Shown piece by piece: positions 1 through 5,353 of a stretch of DNA of 9,601 nt. The DNA is from DATGHS01 sp035307785. GTDB lineage: Bacteria > Planctomycetota > Planctomycetia > Gemmatales > Gemmataceae. Every line of letters starts with the position of its first letter. Position 1 is the first letter of the stretch. The DNA lies in assembly GCA_035307785.1 (NCBI GenBank), contig DATGHS010000078.1, forward strand, positions 1-9,601. Reading direction: 5' to 3'. A program made the translations under genes and the position numbers. The notes beneath the pieces are model-generated. The model saw only the letters and a program-made list of their open reading frames with translations. It made no database searches and was not told the DNA's origin.

Positions 1-386
1 GAGGCCGACAGAAAGGGGGCTTGGCCCGGCTGCATCTCGCCGCCGGCATGGCCGACATCCGGGTATTGCCAATAGGGACCATGGGAGAGAGGGACTTGGG
101 GCTTGACTTCCCCGGCAGGATGGGCGGTTCGAGTTTCATCGACATCCGCGGCGGAAGCCTGTGCTTGCGAACCGTCGGGCAGAATTGTATTGCCGGCATT
201 CTCAACTACTGGAAAATCGAGAAAACTTTCCGGATGTTCGTTGGCCAGCAATAAAGCGTCCAATTGCCGCCGCAGGTCGGGATTGCCGGCACACACTTCA
301 TCAAGATATTTCGCGCGCTCTGGACCGGCGGCCTTGTCGAGGGCGGCAAAGAAGATGGCTTCGGTCTGTTTCGCATCAGAGGCCAT
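1..386 (-). CDS. N-terminus of a probable Ser/Thr protein kinase (3' part outside window)
   Basis: Reading the minus strand from the ATG at 386, the frame stays open for 128 codons to the window edge. It begins MASDAKQTEAIFFAALDKAA and continues with GPERAKYLDEVC (21-32), NPDLRRQLDALL (35-46) and NEHPESFLDFP (49-59). This helical stretch (about one Ala/Leu-rich repeat, then an acidic 'LRxxLxxLL' segment) is what precedes the kinase domain in planctomycete Ser/Thr kinases paired with ECF sigma factors. After residue 60 the chain is Pro/Gly/Gln-rich, as a linker would be. The kinase domain itself (glycine loop, HRD, DFG) would lie beyond the edge, so the kinase call rests on family knowledge and context. 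The start is supported by a strong Shine-Dalgarno GGGAGG about 8 nt upstream. It lies 157 bp downstream of the sigma gene on the same strand, so the two are probably co-transcribed. Confidence 0.75.
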   Translation of the reverse strand, partial: MASDAKQTEAIFFAALDKAAGPERAKYLDEVCAGNPDLRRQLDALLLANEHPESFLDFPVVENAGNTILPDGSQAQASAADVDETRTAHPAGEVKPQVPLSHGPYWQYPDVGHAGGEMQPGQAPFLSA

Positions 387-408
387 GACGCATTTCCTCC
401 CGCTTTTT

Positions 409-431
409 CCCTCTTCCCCATGGGGAGAGGG
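409..431. repeat. near-perfect palindrome in the sigma-kinase intergenic gap
   Basis: The left arm CCCTCTTCCCCA (409-420) is the reverse complement of the right arm TGGGGAGAGGG (421-431) except for one extra T. There is essentially no loop (CATG at the centre). It lies 23 bp upstream of the kinase start codon, so in the RNA it could form a hairpin near the kinase ribosome binding site. Its function is unknown; G-run palindromes of this kind are a familiar intergenic feature of planctomycete DNA. Confidence 0.55.
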
Positions 432-484
432 GAGTCAATTGCAATGCGCCGTCCACGGCTCGCGCGCCTCACAAATTCTGGTTC

Positions 485-539
485 GTAGTGACCCGCTTTA
501 GCGGGTCAAAATGCCCGACCCGCAAAAGCGGGTCACTAC
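485..539. repeat. nested inverted repeat just after the sigma gene (TTTAGCGGG family)
   Basis: The arms 485-507 and 517-539 are inverted copies matching at 22 of 23 positions around a 9-nt centre. Each arm is itself a small hairpin: GACCCGCT-TT-AGCGGGTC (490-507) on the left and GACCCGC-AAAA-GCGGGTC (517-534) on the right. The element therefore folds either as one long stem or as two adjacent hairpins. It ends 4 nt beyond the sigma-factor stop codon. The core TTTAGCGGG (497-505) recurs in the palindromes at 1625 and 5318. It resembles a REP/BIME-type element. There is no U-tract, so it is not a classical intrinsic terminator, and transcription probably continues into the kinase gene. Confidence 0.7.
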
Positions 540-543
540 AAAC

Positions 544-1104
544 TCAACCTGGTCGCAACCGCGCATATAACCACGCCCGTGCGTAAGTCCAGTAGCGGGC
601 GGCAGTAGCGCGCGAGACGCCCAGGCAATCCGCCGCTTCTTCCGACGTGAGGCCCGCGAAGAACCGCAGCTTCACTAGTTCCGCCTTTACCGGGTCCTCT
701 TCGGCCAATTGATTTAATGCTTCGTCCAGAGCCAAGAGATCTTCCGGCGGCGTTTCGGCCGGCGCTTCGGGCTGCAGTAGCTCCGCGCGCTCCAAGTTGC
801 CGCCGCGCTTGAGCCGTTTCTTGCGCCGGGCGTTTTCGACGAGAATTCGGCGCATCGCCTCTGCCGCCGCGGCAAAGAAATGACCTCGATTGGCGAAGCC
901 CGCCGCTTGCGGCTTCGCCGGCACAAGGCGCAAATAGGCCTCGTGCACCAACGCGGTTGGCTCCAGAGTGTGCCCCGGCGCTTCGCCGGCCAGTTTTGCT
1001 GCTGCCAGTCGGCGCAATTCGTCGTACACCAGCGGCAACAATTGCTCGGCCGCTTGCGGTTCGCCCCGCTCCATGGCGCTCAGGATTTGCGTGACATCGG
1101 CCAT
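544..1104 (-). CDS. ECF-type RNA polymerase sigma factor, planctomycete kinase-linked type
   Basis: The 186-residue product belongs to the sigma-70 ECF-like group (TIGR02999-type). Region 2 covers about residues 17-95, with LPLVYDELRRLAAAKL (23-38), then the family-typical ALVHEAYLRLV (51-61) and HFFAAAAEAMRRILVENARR (75-94), which contacts core polymerase and the -10 region. Region 4 covers 138-183, with a helix-turn-helix in LTSEEAADCLGVSRATAARYW (152-172) for -35 recognition. A Pro/Glu-rich linker (110-122) joins them. There is no fused C-terminal extension. The start at 1104 gives the family-typical MADVTQIL; the upstream Shine-Dalgarno is weak. The adjacent kinase-like gene downstream suggests control by phosphorylation rather than by a membrane anti-sigma factor. 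That is an inference from planctomycete gene pairs, not visible in this protein. Confidence 0.92.
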   Translation of the reverse strand: MADVTQILSAMERGEPQAAEQLLPLVYDELRRLAAAKLAGEAPGHTLEPTALVHEAYLRLVPAKPQAAGFANRGHFFAAAAEAMRRILVENARRKKRLKRGGNLERAELLQPEAPAETPPEDLLALDEALNQLAEEDPVKAELVKLRFFAGLTSEEAADCLGVSRATAARYWTYARAWLYARLRPG

Positions 1105-1192
1105 CGCCCGTCAACATAGGCTGCATACGGCAAAACGGAAATGATGTGCTTGCCGCCCAAAAAGGCCTTCGCTACCCTGATTGCTGGCGGCT

Positions 1193-1207
1193 AGATGATG
1201 TTCATCT
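1193..1207. promoter_or_regulatory. short dyad upstream of the small secreted-protein gene
   Basis: AGATGA-TGT-TCATCT is a perfect 6-bp dyad with a 3-nt spacer, centred about 40 nt before the ATG at 1240, in the divergent gap between the sigma gene (minus) and the plus-strand gene. It could be an operator or a 5'-UTR hairpin. No convincing -35/-10 pair was found in 1105-1239 on either strand. Confidence 0.25.
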
Positions 1208-1239
1208 TCTCGGAAACTACTTCAACAGGAGCGCACCGC

Positions 1240-1617
1240 ATGAAGACGATGTTAATGATTGCTACCGGAATAGGCGTTTTGCTGCTTGCCAGCTCAGCTG
1301 TCCGGGCAGAGGAAAAAGACACTGCCAAAATGCTGGTCGGCAAATGGGAAGCCAGCAAGGTTGATGAAGGCACGTTGCCGCAAGGCACGATCGTAGAGTT
1401 TACCAAGGACGGTAAAGTGAAGGTGACGCACAAGAAGGGCGACGAATCGATCGACCTCGCGGGAACCTACACCTTTGCCAACCACAAGCTCACCGTGAAA
1501 CTGAAAATGAATGACGAGGAAAAAGAGCACACGGTGACGATCAAGAAGATCAGCGCAACCGAATTCGTGGCCGAACACGAGGACGGTAAGAGCATCACGT
1601 TTACGAAGAAGAAGTGA
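1240..1617 (+). CDS. small secreted lipocalin-like protein, TIGR03066-like
   Basis: This is the only plus-strand gene: 125 residues. An N-terminal signal peptide, MKTMLMIATGIGVLLLASS, ends near AVRA-EE (20-25). The mature part is a single small beta-rich domain: LVGKWEAS (32-39), then VEFTKDGKVKVTHKKGD (52-68), GTYTFANHKLTVKLK (75-89), EKEHTVTIKKI (94-104) and a lysine-rich end. The order 'VGKWE ... eFtkDGKvkv ... GtY ... kLtvklk ... vtIkk' matches the lipocalin-like proteins expanded in Gemmata (TIGR03066), whose function is unknown. I chose the ATG at 1240 over an in-frame ATG 45 nt upstream because AGGAG (1227-1231) lies 8 nt before it and the signal peptide then starts cleanly. The gene is convergent with typA. 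Export is inferred from the signal peptide; no ligand can be assigned. Confidence 0.85.
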   Translation: MKTMLMIATGIGVLLLASSAVRAEEKDTAKMLVGKWEASKVDEGTLPQGTIVEFTKDGKVKVTHKKGDESIDLAGTYTFANHKLTVKLKMNDEEKEHTVTIKKISATEFVAEHEDGKSITFTKKK

Positions 1618-1624
1618 TTCCTGC

Positions 1625-1659
1625 GTTTAGCGGGCGGACCTTCAGTCTGCCCGCTAAAC
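1625..1659. terminator. hairpin between convergent genes, TTTAGCGGGC family
   Basis: The arms GTTTAGCGGGC (1625-1635) and GCCCGCTAAAC (1649-1659) are perfect inverted copies. They extend inward through one G-T and three further pairs to a 5-nt loop (1640-1644), making a 15-bp stem. It sits 7 nt after the plus-strand gene's stop and directly abuts the typA TGA (1660-1662), so it could end transcription from both sides. Neither side has a real U-tract, so its role as a bidirectional terminator is inferred. It is the same element type as the one at 5317-5353. Confidence 0.55.
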
Positions 1660-3492
1660 TCACGCATTGCTCCGCTGCGCTCGCTCGAACTTCCGCCGGT
1701 CGCCTTCCTTTAGCAGTCCTTTCCGCAAGCGGATCGCCTTGGGCGTAATCTCTACCAGTTCATCGTCCTCAATATATTCCAGTGCCAGTTCCAACGTCAT
1801 TTGCCGGGGCGGCTTCAGCGTGACCTTGGCCTCGGCGGTGGCGCTGCGCACATTGGTGAGCTTTTTCTCGCGGCAAACGTTCACCGGCAAGTCGTTGTCA
1901 CGGCAATTCTCGCCGACGATCTGGCCCTCGTAGACCTCTTCCATCGGGCCGACGAACAGGCTGCCGCGCTCTTGCAGGTTCTCGATGGCGTGCCCCGTAG
2001 CTTTGCCGGTTTCGGTAGAGACCATCACGCCGTTGACACGAGCCGGGATGGCCCCACGATATGGCTGATAATCGTAAAAGTTGTGGTGCATGATCGCCTG
2101 GCCCTGCGTTGCGTTCAGCAGCCGAGTGCGCAGGCCGATCAGGCCGCGCGCGGGGATCGTGAATTCGACGTTCGTGGTTTCTCCGTGCGCTTCCATCTTC
2201 ACGCATTCACCGCGCCGGCCACCGACCAATTCCATCACCGCGCCCAGCGCCGACGGCGGCACCTCCACGACTAGGTATTCAATCGGCTCCTGAATAACCC
2301 CGTTCACCTGCCGGTTGATGACGCGCGGCTTGCCCACCGACAGCTCGTAGCCTTCGCGCCGCATCGTCTCCAGCAAGATCGACAGATGCAGAAGGCCGCG
2401 GCCCGAAACGATGTATTCGTCAATCTTCTCCGGATTGGGCTGCATACGCATGGCCACGTTGGATTCCAGTTCATGTTCGAGCCGGTCGCGCAATTGCCGA
2501 TTGGTCACATACGTGCCGTCCTGCCCGCAGAACGGGGAATCGTTGATCCGGAATACCATGTCCAGCGTCGGCTCGTCCACGTGGATGGGCGGCAGGGCCA
2601 CCGGATTTTCAATGGCAGCAATGGTATCGCTGATGTCCACTTTCTCGATGCCGATCACAGCGCAAATATCGCCGGCAGAGAGTTCCTGGCACTCGGTGCG
2701 GCCGAGCCGGTCGAATTCAAACAGCTGTTTGATGTTCAATTCGGTCTTGGCGCCGTCGCGCTTGATGAGGGCGATACGCTGGTTCTTGCGAATTGTCCCC
2801 GCGAAGATGCGGCCGATGCCGATCCGGCCCACGAACTCACTGTAATCAATCGACATCACCTGCATTTGCAGCGGCAGGTCGACGTCCACCGTGGGCGGCG
2901 GCACTTTTTCCAAGATCGTCCGGTAGAGTGGCTGCAAGTCCACTGCCGGCTCCTTCAGGTCAAGCGTGGCAATGCCATTGCGGCCGGACGCAAAGATTGT
3001 GGTGAAATCCAGCGCCTCTTCCGGCGCTTCGAGTTCCACAAAGAGGTCGAAGATGGCGTTATGCACTTCGGGAATGCGGGCATCAGGCCGGTCGATTTTG
3101 TTGATGACCACGATCGGTTTCAGGCCGCATTCGAACGCTTTGCGCAGCACGAACCGCGTCTGCGGCAGTGGCCCCTCGGCCGCATCGACTAGCAGCAGCG
3201 CCCCGTCGGCCATGCGCAGCACGCGCTCCACCTCGCCGCCGAAGTCTGCGTGGCCGGGTGTGTCAATGAGGTTGACCTTTGTGTTGCCGATCCGGAATGC
3301 GATGTTCTTGGCCAGAATCGTGATGCCGCGCTCGCGCTCAAGCGGGTTCGAGTCAAGAATGCATTCGCCGCGCAATTCACTCTCGCGGAATAGCCCGGAT
3401 TGGCGCAGCATCTGGTCCACCAGCGTCGTCTTGCCATGATCGACGTGGGCAATGATTGCCAAGTTGCGCAACTCATTTCGCGCGTTTTTCAT
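1660..3492 (-). CDS. typA: ribosome-associated translational GTPase TypA/BipA
   Basis: The 610-residue length matches the family (about 607 in E. coli). The GTPase domain has all G motifs: G1 AHVDHGKT (15-22), G2 RGIT (55-58), G3 DTPGH (77-81), G4 NKID (131-134) and G5 SGRNG (169-173). Elongation-factor-type domain II, EF-G-like domains III and V, and the BipA-specific C-terminal domain follow. Recognisable segments include GRGLLHLSILLETMRREGYE, PARGLIGLRTRLL and a lysine/arginine-rich tail. TypA binds the 70S ribosome in the cytoplasm and supports ribosome assembly and growth under stress or cold. I chose the ATG at 3492; a GTG two codons upstream (3498) is in frame but overlaps the purine-rich AGGCGAG that serves as Shine-Dalgarno for the ATG. 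The gene appears monocistronic, with a promoter candidate upstream and a hairpin right at its stop. Confidence 0.97.
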   Translation of the reverse strand: MKNARNELRNLAIIAHVDHGKTTLVDQMLRQSGLFRESELRGECILDSNPLERERGITILAKNIAFRIGNTKVNLIDTPGHADFGGEVERVLRMADGALLLVDAAEGPLPQTRFVLRKAFECGLKPIVVINKIDRPDARIPEVHNAIFDLFVELEAPEEALDFTTIFASGRNGIATLDLKEPAVDLQPLYRTILEKVPPPTVDVDLPLQMQVMSIDYSEFVGRIGIGRIFAGTIRKNQRIALIKRDGAKTELNIKQLFEFDRLGRTECQELSAGDICAVIGIEKVDISDTIAAIENPVALPPIHVDEPTLDMVFRINDSPFCGQDGTYVTNRQLRDRLEHELESNVAMRMQPNPEKIDEYIVSGRGLLHLSILLETMRREGYELSVGKPRVINRQVNGVIQEPIEYLVVEVPPSALGAVMELVGGRRGECVKMEAHGETTNVEFTIPARGLIGLRTRLLNATQGQAIMHHNFYDYQPYRGAIPARVNGVMVSTETGKATGHAIENLQERGSLFVGPMEEVYEGQIVGENCRDNDLPVNVCREKKLTNVRSATAEAKVTLKPPRQMTLELALEYIEDDELVEITPKAIRLRKGLLKEGDRRKFERAQRSNA

Positions 3493-3530
3493 ATTCACTC
3501 GCCTGTAAACTTTCGAGAAAGGGACAATCC

Positions 3531-3536
3531 ATTATA
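3531..3536 (-). promoter_or_regulatory. candidate -10 box of the typA promoter
   Basis: The minus strand reads TATAAT here, a perfect consensus -10, about 39 nt upstream of the typA ATG. At 16-18 nt spacing the -35 region (about 3554-3560) is poor (GCGAAA-like). A dyad CGGTTTC...GAAACCG (3549-3555 and 3564-3570) overlaps that -35 region and may be a regulator site. Confidence 0.45.
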
Positions 3537-3548
3537 GGTTCGATGGGC

Positions 3549-3570
3549 CGGTTTCGCACAGTGGAAACCG
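3549..3570. promoter_or_regulatory. dyad overlapping the typA -35 region
   Basis: CGGTTTC (3549-3555) and GAAACCG (3564-3570) are perfect 7-bp inverted arms separated by 8 nt, about 13 bp upstream of the TATAAT box. The position suits an operator or activator site. The palindrome alone does not prove binding. The rest of 3571-3723 shows no gene I can support. Confidence 0.25.
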
Positions 3571-3723
3571 CCAACGCAAACGTGAGTGCAGAAAATGATC
3601 CTTGCCAATTCGAGTTTAAGAGAAGGAATCAAGAGGGGAAAAACATGTCACTGCTTTATGTGCGGTGTGAACTTCCGGACTCTTTGCTCTTCAGTCGGCC
3701 CGATTTGGATTGGGGTATAGGCA

Positions 3724-3748
3724 AGCGGCGCTTTGCCGAAGCGCCGCT
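3724..3748. terminator. hairpin after the proline-tailed exported protein
   Basis: AGCGGCGCTT (3724-3733) and AAGCGCCGCT (3739-3748) form a perfect 10-bp stem with a 5-nt loop, 5 nt beyond the stop of the minus-strand gene 3754-4221. There is no U-tract on the minus strand, so it is either a weak terminator, an RNA 3'-end stabiliser or a repeat element. Confidence 0.4.
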
Positions 3749-3753
3749 ACGAG

Positions 3754-4221
3754 TCACGGTTTCTTTGGCTGGGTGACGCCTGGATTGGTCGGCTTGGTCG
3801 GCATCGTCGGCAGAATTTTCGGCTCAAGCTTGAACTTGGGGGGCGTTTGCGGCCCCTTTACCTGCACGTTCTGAGTCTCGGCAAGGATCGAGAAGAACAT
3901 GTCCTTTTTCAGGATCACGTCTTCCTGATGCAGCGGCGTGTTCGCCTTTTTGGGATCGTAGCTCTTCGGATCGTATATCGTGATGCGCCGGGTGCCGGTG
4001 CCCACCTGGCCGTCGAGGGCGACCTCGCCAGGGTAGAGCATTTGCGGTTTGCCCTTCCTTTCGACATTGTTCACCACGATCGACGACTGCACGACGATCG
4101 TGTACGTCGTGTCGTTCTTGTAGCCGATCATACCATCGGCCCGAACGCTGCCGGTCGCGACCAACCCCAAAAGCAGGGCTGCCACGAAGGCAATTCGGCG
4201 ATAGGAGATTGACCGGAGCAT
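3754..4221 (-). CDS. exported hypothetical protein with beta-rich core and proline-rich tail
   Basis: This is a 155-residue protein that I do not recognise. MLRSISYRRIAFVAALLLGL starts a clear signal peptide (basic n-region, hydrophobic 11-24) with likely cleavage after VRA (26-28). The mature core alternates short hydrophobic strands: MIGYKNDTTYTIVVQSSIVV (31-50), MLYPGEVALDG (61-71), TRRITIYDPK (77-86), DVILKKDMFFSILAE (101-115). The tail from about 124 is rich in Pro, Thr and Lys (PPKFKLEPKILPTMPTKP). It probably acts outside the cytoplasmic membrane. I prefer the ATG at 4221 to an in-frame extension up to 4512 because that extension runs through a terminator and into the rad52-like gene. 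The Shine-Dalgarno is weak (GAG). It lies downstream of an intrinsic terminator, so it should have its own promoter; none is convincing. Confidence 0.75.
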   Translation of the reverse strand: MLRSISYRRIAFVAALLLGLVATGSVRADGMIGYKNDTTYTIVVQSSIVVNNVERKGKPQMLYPGEVALDGQVGTGTRRITIYDPKSYDPKKANTPLHQEDVILKKDMFFSILAETQNVQVKGPQTPPKFKLEPKILPTMPTKPTNPGVTQPKKP

Positions 4222-4241
4222 ATGTCGCTCATTTCTGGGAA

Positions 4242-4281
4242 GGGTACAGACCCTGCCCCCTGGCATAACTGAAATGCCAGG
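4242..4281. repeat. two small dyads in the leader of the exported protein gene
   Basis: CCTGGCAT (4259-4266) and ATGCCAGG (4274-4281) form an 8-bp stem with a 7-nt loop, and GGGT-ACAG-ACCC (4242-4253) is a second small dyad beside it. Both lie 20-60 nt upstream of the ATG at 4221, so they would be in the untranslated leader if the promoter lies in the AT-rich stretch 4300-4320. They may be regulatory hairpins or remnants of a REP-like element. No function can be assigned. Confidence 0.35.
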
Positions 4282-4358
4282 TGAGAACGAACTTGCGCGA
4301 AAATAATTTTGACTGTAGTCTTTACCCAGCTTAACTTTGGGCGCTCGCGCAGGCAAGC

Positions 4359-4399
4359 AAAAAACAAAAAAAAGCCCACGACAAGTTGTCGTGGGCTTT
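4359..4399 (-). terminator. intrinsic (Rho-independent) terminator of the Rad52-family gene
   Basis: On the minus strand a 12-bp stem, AAAGCCCACGAC paired with GTCGTGGGCTTT (4388-4399 with 4371-4382), with a 5-nt loop, is followed by T-runs interrupted by one G (4359-4373). It starts 17 nt after the stop codon at 4416-4418. This is the only textbook terminator in the window and ends the minus-strand transcript of the repair gene. Confidence 0.9.
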
Positions 4400-4415
4400 G
4401 AATTCGTTACTTCCT

Positions 4416-5228
4416 TCACGCAACCGCCTTCTGCTCCGATTTCTGCATGCGGATCGAGTTTTCGAACGCCTTGGTCTGCTCGATCGCTAGCTGGATGGCC
4501 GGGTCTGTCCAAGAGTTCAGATCGGCGCCGTGGCCGGCCTTAACTCCTTCCTGAGTCACGTATTGCATCAGTGCGCCCTGGGCGCACAAGCCCTGGCCGG
4601 CCAGCCGACCATCGTACTCTCGCAAGCGCTGGAGCAATTCCTTGCCATTGGCCGGCCGGCTGTTCTTCCCAGAGCCGGCAATTGCCGACTTCGGTGCAGA
4701 TTGCCGCTTTTGAGCAGCTGCCGGTGTGCTAAATGAATTCTGATTGGGCAAGATGGTTCGGCTGGGCGGGGCGAATTCCGGCAACGACGGTTTGTGCATA
4801 AATTGCTTCTTTTGCGGGTCGTAATCGCACCAGATTTGCGGCAAGCGGTAGAGGTACCGGCCGACGCCGAACTTCACCGCGGCCCGCTTGAGGGCGTCGC
4901 TGAACGCGGCTTTAAGCCGGTCGCCGCCGTCGGGCTGTTCGCTGGGCGAGCCCACGTCCATTTTCGTGATCCACTCGTTGCCAAGTCGCAACTGGAGCCG
5001 GCAGACGACGGAGCCATCGGGCAGCGGCGTGTATTCGTCTTGCCAGCCCTCGACGCCGAGGACACCGTCGAGCCGGTCCTGAATCACGCGGGCATCGACG
5101 TACGCCAGGGCCAAAGCCCGGTTGCCGCGCACGACTTGCGGTTTGAACTTGACCTCGCCGGCCTCAAACGGCGCGGCCAGTTCTTTCATGATTTCTTTGA
5201 CATCGGAAGAATTGCGCTGGTCGGACAT
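4416..5228 (-). CDS. Rad52/Rad22-family DNA repair (strand-annealing) protein
   Basis: The product has 270 residues. The N-terminal half fits the Rad52/Rad22 single-strand annealing fold (PF04098-like, also seen in Deinococcus DdrA): ELAAPFEAGEVKFKPQVV (16-33), then ALAYVDARVIQDRLDGVLG (40-58), GWQDEYTPLPDGSVVCRLQL (61-80), DRLKAAFSDALKRAAVKFGV (103-122) and GRYLYRLPQIWCDYD (123-137). Such proteins coat single-stranded DNA and anneal complementary strands in recombination repair. Residues 150-195 are a Ser/Pro/Lys/Gln-rich disordered linker. The last 75 residues (LLQRLREYDGRL..., 198-270) form a helical tail that I cannot name. I chose the ATG at 5228 because GGAG lies 8 nt before it and the domain begins soon after. 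An in-frame extension to 5357 crosses the promoter and a palindrome. The gene is probably monocistronic, between its own -10 and the terminator. Confidence 0.88.
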   Translation of the reverse strand: MSDQRNSSDVKEIMKELAAPFEAGEVKFKPQVVRGNRALALAYVDARVIQDRLDGVLGVEGWQDEYTPLPDGSVVCRLQLRLGNEWITKMDVGSPSEQPDGGDRLKAAFSDALKRAAVKFGVGRYLYRLPQIWCDYDPQKKQFMHKPSLPEFAPPSRTILPNQNSFSTPAAAQKRQSAPKSAIAGSGKNSRPANGKELLQRLREYDGRLAGQGLCAQGALMQYVTQEGVKAGHGADLNSWTDPAIQLAIEQTKAFENSIRMQKSEQKAVA

Positions 5229-5265
5229 GGTGGAAACTCCATCGGAAGGTGTATCGGATCGTGAT

Positions 5266-5271
5266 ATTATA
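5266..5271 (-). promoter_or_regulatory. candidate -10 box for the Rad52-family gene
   Basis: The minus strand reads TATAAT, a perfect -10 hexamer, preceded by TG and lying 37 nt upstream of the ATG at 5228. The surrounding 5260-5290 is unusually AT-rich for this window. At 17-nt spacing the -35 (TCGCGT) is poor. TAC-ATAA-GTA (5270-5279) is a small dyad overlapping the box and could be an operator, but it does not match a LexA box that I know. Confidence 0.5.
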
Positions 5272-5316
5272 CATAAGTACACTATATGACGCGAGGTCCG
5301 ATGGAACTGATTTCCC

Positions 5317-5353
5317 CGTTTAGCGGGCGACGCGTCGGGTCGCCCGCTAAACG
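5317..5353. repeat. palindromic TTTAGCGGGC element overlapping the mutase stop codon
   Basis: CGTTTAGCGGGCGAC (5317-5331) and GTCGCCCGCTAAACG (5339-5353) are perfect 15-bp inverted arms with a 7-nt loop. The first 11 bases of the core arm (from 5318) equal those of the hairpin at 1625. The right arm carries the last Val codon and the TAG stop (5347-5349) of the mutase gene, so the element overlaps its 3' end. It may act as a transcript 3'-end structure, but there is no U-tract. Confidence 0.7.

Noticed and set aside
536..1126. Overlapping minus-strand frame (196 codons) in the sigma-factor locus
   Set aside because: Its product is Arg/Gly/Ala-rich without motifs, while the overlapping frame gives a clear ECF sigma factor.
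2386..3192. Long plus-strand frame (268 codons) opposite typA
   Set aside because: It is antisense to an unmistakable GTPase gene and its product is His/Arg/Gln-rich with no domain; it is a shadow caused by codon bias in GC-rich DNA.
3645..3776. Possible 43-residue plus-strand ORF with a purine-rich GAGGGG upstream
   Set aside because: It runs through the 3724-3748 hairpin and into the end of the opposite gene, and its sequence shows no signal peptide, membrane segment or known motif. Not supported without homologues.
4222..4512. Upstream in-frame extension of the proline-tailed exported protein
   Set aside because: It would include the rad52-gene terminator and part of that gene and would bury the signal peptide; the ATG at 4221 places the signal peptide at the N-terminus.
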